DNA of 64,000 nt from Tyzzerella sp. GTDB taxonomy: Bacteria > Bacillota > Clostridia > Lachnospirales > Lachnospiraceae. The notes below the pieces were generated by a model. The model did no database searches and was not told the origin of the DNA. It saw only the letters and a program-made list of their open reading frames with translations. Location of the stretch: assembly GCA_017465565.1 (NCBI GenBank), contig JAFTWA010000005.1, positions 1-64,000 of the forward strand. Reading direction: 5' to 3'. Positions 59,182-64,000 of this stretch are shown here, one piece after another. A program made the position numbers and the translations under genes. Every line of letters starts with the position of its first letter. Within the stretch, counting starts at the first letter, position 1.

Positions 59182-60372
59182 TTATTCAGAAACAACAACG
59201 ATGTAATCATCACCATTTTCATTGAAAGCAACACCATCAAATGTGCCACCGTTAATAGTTATATTAGCACTACCTTCTTGCATAATATATTCTGGTTCAT
59301 AGTTATCTTTTGTTTCTTTTTCTTTGATCAAATTACCATCATTGATAACGACTGTCGGATCTTGTGCATCGGCATAATAATCATATGCATAAACACCTAC
59401 AGAAGCAGTAATTGTACCGCCGTTCATAACAAAATTGCCGTTAAATAAGGTTACACCATGGTCATAATCACCATTACCACGAACAATAATGTTACCACTA
59501 TTCATTACAAAGGTTGCATTCTGTTTAACGTACACGCCATAGCAAGAAGAAACAAGCTTACCAGTTTTGTCTGCACTGCTGTCTTCTAATGTGAAATGAG
59601 CATTATCACTCACATAAATAGCCATCCAGTGGCCTTGTCCACCATCATTAGATGTAAGAGTATAACCATTCAGGTCAAGAAGAGTAGCAGTACTTGCAGG
59701 AATATCAAATCTCTCATTGTCTGCAGCTGTAATGTCAGCGGCGAGAACAATATCCCCACCCTTAGCAAGAGCATCTCTCAATTCAGCTTCGGTAGAAACT
59801 TCTGTATAGCTTGCAAATTTATCGTACTGATTATCAATACTATCATATTCAGAAGCAAGCTGAGTAGCATTCACAGTTATAGATACACCTTCAAGACTCT
59901 TATTCATATAGTCGTTACCTGCATCTTCATCCATATGACCGGAAATGGTGATAGCATTTGTCTTGGCACCTGCTTTAAGTGTACCCTTAGCACCATTTTC
60001 AATACCACTAAAAGTAAAATCAATAACATTAAGAAGATCAGTATCTCCGGTAAGCCCACTAATAACTACTTCATATTTCAAATCAAGATTACCGTTGTTC
60101 TTAATATAAAATTCCTGTGTCTTATATGTACACCCTGGCTCCCAAAGAATTGTTCCTTCTCCATTTGCTTTCACAAAACTAATAGTGGACAGGTCTTCGT
60201 CATTAGCATCTACGATAGCAATATCAAGATTACCAGCTGTTATTGTGTTCGTTGCGCTGGTTACAGAGTCAGTAAACCATGCGAATGTTGTTCCAATCAA
60301 CATAGACATACACAATACAAGTGATAATAAGCTACTAATCAGTGCACGCTTAGTTGTTTTCTTATTATTCAT
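59182..60372 (-). CDS. SipW-dependent protein with C-terminal beta-helix
   Basis: A 396-residue exported protein. Residues 1-35 give a helix and GTTFAWFTDSVTSATNTITAGNLDIAIVD, the best SipW/TasA-type signal in the set. A TasA-like domain (about 35-180) contains LWEPGCTYKTQEFYIKNNGNLDLKYEVVISG. From about 195 on, short repeated strands (STEAELRDALAKGGDIVLAADI, FTLEDSS, FVMNSGNIIV, FVMNGGTIT, ITINGGTF) indicate a right-handed parallel beta-helix. No wall-anchor motif. It may be a fibre subunit with a binding or decorating tip. Confidence 0.8.
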   Translation of the reverse strand: MNNKKTTKRALISSLLSLVLCMSMLIGTTFAWFTDSVTSATNTITAGNLDIAIVDANDEDLSTISFVKANGEGTILWEPGCTYKTQEFYIKNNGNLDLKYEVVISGLTGDTDLLNVIDFTFSGIENGAKGTLKAGAKTNAITISGHMDEDAGNDYMNKSLEGVSITVNATQLASEYDSIDNQYDKFASYTEVSTEAELRDALAKGGDIVLAADITAADNERFDIPASTATLLDLNGYTLTSNDGGQGHWMAIYVSDNAHFTLEDSSADKTGKLVSSCYGVYVKQNATFVMNSGNIIVRGNGDYDHGVTLFNGNFVMNGGTITASVGVYAYDYYADAQDPTVVINDGNLIKEKETKDNYEPEYIMQEGSANITINGGTFDGVAFNENGDDYIVVVSE

Positions 60373-60410
60373 GTCTTTTTTCCTCCAATTTTATTTGGCA
60401 TAATAAATAT

Positions 60411-60446
60411 CGCGTATAGGATATGCCATTTCCTATCGCATTAGGT
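60411..60446 (-). terminator. Intercistronic hairpin in the fibre operon
   Basis: GCGATAGGA pairs with TCCTATxCGC around a short loop, in the gap between the first TasA-like gene and the beta-helix gene, without a strong T run. Confidence 0.45.
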
Positions 60447-60455
60447 TTGAAACAA

Positions 60456-61154
60456 TTAGTCCTCGTCAACAAACGCTGCGCCATTACCCCAGTTAACATA
60501 CGCAAATGCCTCAACTGCATTGTCCCCAGTATTATCTCTTTGCACTGCATCTGCTGATACAGTAATATTAAATTCATTATTAATTGCAGCCATTTCTAAC
60601 TGAGTAAACTCTGTAGGAATGTTTACATTCGTAAATAGAACTTCATCACTACCTGCTGGAAGTTCTCTATTGAGATAGAGATACCATGTAGCCTTGTCAT
60701 CATTAACAGTAACTTTGTCTTCTACAAGAAGCCATTTACTTGTTGTGTCAGTGCCAACATTTGAAACCAAACCATAACTAGAACCCTCAAACAAATCTGT
60801 AAATGCGAGAGAACCGCCTGCTGTTTCCCAGCCGCCTGCCTTATCTAATGTTACTGTCACGCGAATCCACTGTGTATAATCTCCAGTATTTGTGATTGTA
60901 GGATTCTTAGCAATATCATCACCCGGTATTACGTTATAGTATGTAACACCATCTGTGGTCTCCTTACCTTCAAGGTCTGTTTCTGATACCTTCACTGAAA
61001 ATTCAGGATTTGTATCATCTTCGCTATTAGCAACCTTGAATTTATTGGTAATGCTCTTTGTGTCATTGAACCAAGCCAATGTTCCCAAAGAAAGAATAGC
61101 GATTAAACTAATTGCTAACGCTGAAACAAATACTTTCTTCTTCGTGAATTTCAT
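60456..61154 (-). CDS. SipW-dependent TasA-like fibre protein
   Basis: A 232-residue exported protein. Basic N-terminus, helix (8-26), and SLGTLAWFNDTKSITNKFKVAN, the SipW recognition and cleavage region. The domain includes YNVIPGDDIAKNPTITNTGDYTQWIRVTVTL, resembling TasA/camelysin, and AFAYVNWGNGAAF near the end. It is the first substrate gene after the two peptidases, and is the likeliest major fibre subunit. AAGGAGG supports the start; an upstream in-frame ATG at 61217 lacks one. Confidence 0.82.
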   Translation of the reverse strand: MKFTKKKVFVSALAISLIAILSLGTLAWFNDTKSITNKFKVANSEDDTNPEFSVKVSETDLEGKETTDGVTYYNVIPGDDIAKNPTITNTGDYTQWIRVTVTLDKAGGWETAGGSLAFTDLFEGSSYGLVSNVGTDTTSKWLLVEDKVTVNDDKATWYLYLNRELPAGSDEVLFTNVNIPTEFTQLEMAAINNEFNITVSADAVQRDNTGDNAVEAFAYVNWGNGAAFVDED

Positions 61155-61237
61155 TTCGTTTTCCTCCTTTCCCGAAATATTTATTTCAAACTCGTGCTTA
61201 TTGGAATTCCTTAACAAACACGAATCTAAAACCGTAG

Positions 61238-61747
61238 TTATTCATTTTCATCTTTCTTCTTTTTACCCACCATGTCTGGCAAAAATACTGCAATGATAAG
61301 TATCAATCCGACCCCTACCGTAATATAAGTGCCCGGCGGATTTTGAATGAAATCGGATACATAACCAAGCATCGGAATACTAAACTTCGGCACTCCGATT
61401 ACATTATTAAAATGTACTGGTGATGAATCTGCCGTTTCATTTGCATCCCCTTTGGTGTAGAAATGTTGATTTTCAGCGTCAATCTCTACCACCCGGTGAG
61501 TTGCAACAACTAGATCTTCATTTAGTACAAAAGTAATCGGGTCACCAACCTTGATGCTGTTTACATCCACTTCTTTTACATAAATAAGGTCGCCTACGCT
61601 GTACTCTGGTTCCATACTTCCAGAAATTACGTTGAATACGCGGAAGCCCATAAGTCTTGAGCCCATAAGGAAAACTGCACATAGAACAATCAGTACGACT
61701 AACACAGTAGAAACAATATTCCACACTTTTTTTAATGTTTTCTGCAT
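61238..61747 (-). CDS. SipW-type signal peptidase I (second copy)
   Basis: A 169-residue membrane peptidase. N-terminal helix (10-30), catalytic Ser44 in VISGSMEPEYSVGDLIYV, and His84 in VATHRVVEID replacing the usual bacterial Lys, which puts it in the ER/SipW class. The domain is followed by VIGVPKFSIPMLGYVSDF and a C-terminal helix with a lysine-rich cytoplasmic end. It probably cleaves the AWFT-type precursors encoded downstream. It starts four bases after the first peptidase gene. AAGGGG is the ribosome site. Confidence 0.85.
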   Translation of the reverse strand: MQKTLKKVWNIVSTVLVVLIVLCAVFLMGSRLMGFRVFNVISGSMEPEYSVGDLIYVKEVDVNSIKVGDPITFVLNEDLVVATHRVVEIDAENQHFYTKGDANETADSSPVHFNNVIGVPKFSIPMLGYVSDFIQNPPGTYITVGVGLILIIAVFLPDMVGKKKKDENE

Positions 61748-61751
61748 ATGT

Positions 61752-62477
61752 TCACACCCCTTGCTGCTCCGCTTTTTCTGTTTCTGACACAGACTTATCT
61801 GCATCTACAGCAGCTTTATTTTCAAGCTGCGCCTTGAGGGCTTGCAATTCTGCCATCATCTTGGCACTTTCTGCTCTCTCAGCCTCAATCTTTGCCTTTT
61901 CAGCTTCCATTTCCTCCATCTGCTCTTTCTTATAGCGACGGAACAAGTGGATACAATTGATTCCCTGATAGAGAATCAAAAGCATAAACGGAACAAAGAT
62001 ACAAACGATGTACCCCTGCGGCGTCTTTAGGAAATTAAAGAATGTCCCAACTTTTGGAATGCTGTGCTCATATTTCCCTAAAATGTAAGGATATGTAACG
62101 ACAGTTTCATCATCGGTATCAGTTGTTGTACCGTAAGTGATAAATCCTGGATTACCCTCTGCATCGGTTGTCAGTCTTCTGATTTTATGGGTGATTGTCT
62201 CGCCAAAACTCTCCGTGTTCTGAGACATATATGTAATGATGTCGCCCTCTTTTAATGTAGAAGGGTCTACCTCTTTTACCAAAATAAGGTCGCCTGCGTT
62301 AAAGTCCGTCTTGCTCATGGAATCAGAGTTGACAATATAAACTCTGTAACCAAACAGGTTGCGGTCATTACGGTTAAATGTTGTAACCGAAATAATCGTA
62401 AATATCATCATAAATACGGCCAGTGCAACCACGAGCCACACAATTGTTGTTTTAATTATGTTTAGTGCCTTCTTCAC
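61752..62477 (-). CDS. SipW-type signal peptidase I with coiled-coil tail
   Basis: A 241-residue membrane peptidase. N-terminal helix (10-33), catalytic Ser53 in VNSDSMSKTDFNAGDLILV, and His97 in TITHKIRRL, again the Ser-His class. A second helix (about 158-180) leads to a cytoplasmic tail of about 55 residues rich in Glu/Ala/Lys/Gln (MEEMEAEKAKIEAERAES...), a probable coiled coil that ordinary SipW lacks. The start codon is GTG with GAGGAAA upstream. It is the first gene of the operon, behind the invertible segment. Confidence 0.82.
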   Translation of the reverse strand: MKKALNIIKTTIVWLVVALAVFMMIFTIISVTTFNRNDRNLFGYRVYIVNSDSMSKTDFNAGDLILVKEVDPSTLKEGDIITYMSQNTESFGETITHKIRRLTTDAEGNPGFITYGTTTDTDDETVVTYPYILGKYEHSIPKVGTFFNFLKTPQGYIVCIFVPFMLLILYQGINCIHLFRRYKKEQMEEMEAEKAKIEAERAESAKMMAELQALKAQLENKAAVDADKSVSETEKAEQQGV

Positions 62478-62534
62478 AGCGTTTCCTCACTTCTACTTAC
62501 TTTTTGATTTGTCAAATCTGTCATTCCAATAACA

Positions 62535-62555
62535 ACAAAATGACTATTATGTTGT
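62535..62555 (+). repeat. Left inverted repeat of the switch
   Basis: Ends in the 17-bp core AATGACTATTATGTTGT (62539-62555), preceded by ACAA. Confidence 0.8.
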
Positions 62556-62601
62556 ATAAATGTGCCAAAATGGAACAATTCGGCACTCTATATTCAGGTT
62601 C

Positions 62602-62630
62602 ACTTTAGCACACTGATACTTAAAATGCAA
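62602..62630 (-). promoter_or_regulatory. Candidate promoter of the fibre operon, inside the switch
   Basis: Minus strand TTGCAT (62625-62630), 17-base spacer, TAAAGT (62602-62607). It points at the peptidase gene about 120 bases away. A weaker alternative is TTGTTC-16-TACAAC closer to the left repeat. Confidence 0.5.
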
Positions 62631-62669
62631 TTGATAAAAGAAAATTTATGATAAAAATTTAACTGGAGG

Positions 62670-62731
62670 CATAACAATAGAGCCTTTTCAAAGGTGATTT
62701 TGAAAAGACTTTTATTGTTATGTCTTTTTTT
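62670..62731 (+). terminator. Terminator-like hairpin inside the switch
   Basis: CATAACAATA pairs with TATTGTTATG and an inner CTTTTCAAA pairs with TTTGAAAAG; TCTTTTTTT follows on the plus strand. In the present orientation it does not face the operon; after inversion it would. Confidence 0.6.
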
Positions 62732-62783
62732 GATGCTGCAATGCTTGCACTCTGGAAATATCAGATTCTTGTTAGTAGCACAC

Positions 62784-62804
62784 ACAACATAATAGTCATT
62801 ATGT
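62784..62804 (-). repeat. Right inverted repeat of the switch
   Basis: On the minus strand it reads ACAT followed by the same 17-bp core as the left repeat; one mismatch over 21 bp. Confidence 0.8.
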
Positions 62805-62839
62805 GATAATCGACCTTTACCTCGTGTATTGGTCTATTT

Positions 62840-63679
62840 TTATATTATCAATCTCATGCTTTCCAATCTTCTCCTATGTTCCGTACCAGTAGAGATAATA
62901 TAAATCCTTGTGGTATTTATATTGCTATGCCCAAGGATATCCGCCAGCTTCGCAATGTCTTTCTCTATTCCATAAAATGTCCTTGCAAATAGATGCCGCA
63001 AATTATGTGGGAATACTTTATCTGGCGATACATCAGCCTGCTTACAAAGTGCTTTCATTTCACGCCATATGTTACTACGATTAAGTGCTTTCCCCGTTTT
63101 CGTAATAAAAATCATCCCTGACTGAATCTTCTGCTTTCTTGCATATTTCAGTAACTTCTTTCGCAAAGCTGATACAATAAAAATTTCCCTTATCTTTCCC
63201 TTGCAACAAACCGTTGCTTCTCCCCTCTGCACTGCTTCTACTGTAATAAACTGCAATTCACTCACCCGAATTCCCGTTCCACAAATAGTTTGTATTACCA
63301 GGGACAGTCTTTCATTTTCTTTACTTTCTGCCGCCTTTATCAAACGTAAATATTCCCCCTTAGACAATTCCTTTTCTTCTGGACAATATGTCTTTTTCTG
63401 TACCTTAAATTGTTTGACGCACAAATCACTCCACCCCACAAATCTCAAAAAAGAATTGAGCGATGCCAGCATGGAATTCGCACTAGTAACAGCATACCCC
63501 TTTTCTAACTCCGATTTATACGCAACTGTCAGTATCTTATCCACATAACGTTCCGATGCATACTCCCAAAAATGCTTAATATCCCTCATATATTTTTCAA
63601 TCGTAGATTTACTTTTTTCATCTTGAATTAGATATTGTTCAAATGCTTCCAACATTGAAAGTGTAATCGTTTTTTCCAT
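62840..63679 (-). CDS. Tyrosine recombinase (XerC/D-like), probable invertase of the switch
   Basis: A 279-residue site-specific recombinase. The N-terminal SAM-like arm/core-binding domain covers about 5-85. Catalytic residues are Arg138 (GTGIRVSEL), Lys160 or Lys162 (CKGKIRE), His225 and Arg228 (HNLRHLF), His251 (LGHSNINTT) and Tyr260. The set is complete, so it should be active. It is encoded upstream of and in the same direction as the fibre operon, with the inverted repeats in between, as for dedicated invertases. GGAGG supports the ATG at 63679 over one five codons earlier. Confidence 0.88.
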   Translation of the reverse strand: MEKTITLSMLEAFEQYLIQDEKSKSTIEKYMRDIKHFWEYASERYVDKILTVAYKSELEKGYAVTSANSMLASLNSFLRFVGWSDLCVKQFKVQKKTYCPEEKELSKGEYLRLIKAAESKENERLSLVIQTICGTGIRVSELQFITVEAVQRGEATVCCKGKIREIFIVSALRKKLLKYARKQKIQSGMIFITKTGKALNRSNIWREMKALCKQADVSPDKVFPHNLRHLFARTFYGIEKDIAKLADILGHSNINTTRIYIISTGTEHRRRLESMRLII

Positions 63680-63767
63680 TTTACTTACCTCCATATATTT
63701 CTACATTTTACAATATCCTTAATTTTTATACGGTTTATTGGTTTGTATTAATCTGCGGGCAAAAAAA

Positions 63768-63792
63768 CAGAGCGAGTTTTCCACCCGCTCTG
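63768..63792 (-). terminator. Terminator of the HipA-like gene remnant
   Basis: CAGAGCG pairs with CGCTCTG with a short interior, followed on the minus strand by seven T. Confidence 0.7.
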
Positions 63793-63801
63793 CGTATTTT
63801 T

Positions 63802-64000
63802 CTATCTCTCTAGTAAATCCCTCGCTCTTGATTGTATCTGTCTCTCAATCAACCTCAAGCGTTTCTCTTCCAGATTATAACGTGAATGTTTTTTGAACTT
63901 AAAGCTTAGTAAATGACGAATTGCCATGGTCAAACAATGGCGCTGGAGCTACAATTTTATTTGTCACATTGTCAATCAAGAAACCAAAATTTCCAAAATG
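63802..64000 (-). pseudogene. HipA-like kinase C-terminal remnant, running off the window
   Basis: The minus strand from the window edge reads HFGNFGFLIDNVTNK and PAPLFDHGNSSFTKL, then TAA at 63899. HipA/CtkA-like kinases have this active-site block (GNFGFL, PLFDHG) but normally continue another ~100 residues. Just after, in another frame, comes a typical family ending (FKFKKHSRYNLEEKRLRLIE to LLER, stop at 63802). The middle is missing and the frame is shifted, so this is a deleted pseudogene or its end. The start lies outside the window. Confidence 0.6.

Larger units (their letters stand above)
62535..62804. other. Putative invertible DNA switch
   Basis: A 228-bp segment (62556-62783) lies between 21-bp inverted repeats that differ at one base (core AATGACTATTATGTTGT). 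Inside are a promoter facing the fibre operon and a hairpin with a T run facing the other way. A complete tyrosine recombinase gene begins its stop 36 bases beyond the right repeat. This is the standard architecture of a site-specific-recombinase phase switch. Confidence 0.75.

Noticed and set aside
62670-62731. Switch-internal hairpin as a transposon end or attachment site
   Set aside because: It is followed by a T run and sits inside the 21-bp inverted repeats; terminator is the better reading, and the recombinase sites are the outer repeats.
1-64000. CRISPR arrays, rRNA and tRNA genes
   Set aside because: No regularly spaced direct repeats and no tRNA or rRNA signature blocks were seen by eye; a short tRNA could only be excluded by a dedicated search.

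Overview
The window looks like a chromosomal segment of a Gram-positive anaerobe of the Clostridia, most likely a gut Lachnospiraceae. The sequence is AT-rich with strong AGGAGG-type ribosome binding sites. It carries a pyruvate:ferredoxin oxidoreductase, a pyruvate phosphate dikinase, a single-chain glycyl-tRNA synthetase, a meso-diaminopimelate type MurE and the Firmicutes order M16 peptidase / era / yqzL-like / recO. The family assignment is inference from gene content and order; no rRNA gene is present. Most genes lie on the minus strand.

Region by region. 1-5.3 kb is accessory DNA: a type I toxin-antitoxin locus of the holin-like toxin kind with its antisense RNA, a hypothetical protein, a pair of tiny translationally coupled proteins (the second split by an in-frame TGA), a DUF2971 protein, and an ArsR / permease / redox protein / arsenate reductase cassette whose last gene is frameshifted. 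This cassette lies between the true 3' end of ppdK and a degenerate second copy of that 3' end with its terminator. 5.4-17 kb is mostly housekeeping (ppdK, M18 aminopeptidase, glyQS, recO, yqzL-like, era, M16C peptidase), interrupted by a REP-associated tyrosine transposase (RAYT) element and a solo copy of its end repeat. 17-23 kb holds a lysine-riboswitch-controlled NhaC-family transporter and a three-gene four-carbon sugar acid operon (dtnK, pdxA2, gntP). 23-30 kb has nifJ, a sodium-coupled NSS transporter and an AraC regulator. 29.6-45 kb is a long minus-strand run murE-priA-def-fmt-yugP-rsmB-rlmN-stp-prkC-rsgA-rpe-thiN-ychF-lgt, linked by short gaps or overlaps and headed by one good promoter. 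45-54 kb has single genes and small operons: flavin reductase-rubredoxin under a Fur-like box, AEC transporter, dinB, DUF3842, an ECF importer plus a P-loop kinase, hicAB, an FMN reductase, DUF4474, a metallophosphatase and an M42 peptidase.

55-64 kb is the most unusual part. A small JAMM-motif protein with a 96-residue neighbour is followed by a seven- or eight-gene operon encoding two SipW-type signal peptidases, five proteins with TasA/camelysin-like SipW-dependent signal sequences (one fused to a beta-helix domain, one with a long acidic Thr/Glu-rich tail) and one sortase-signal protein. Upstream of the operon, a 228-bp segment bounded by near-perfect 21-bp inverted repeats contains a promoter facing the operon and, in the opposite sense, an intrinsic-terminator-like hairpin. 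A complete tyrosine recombinase gene follows immediately. I read this as a phase-variable surface-fibre operon with an invertible promoter/terminator switch. A truncated, frameshifted HipA-like kinase gene runs off the right edge.

All product names rest on motifs and family knowledge read from the sequence. No database search was run, and promoter and hairpin calls were made by eye.
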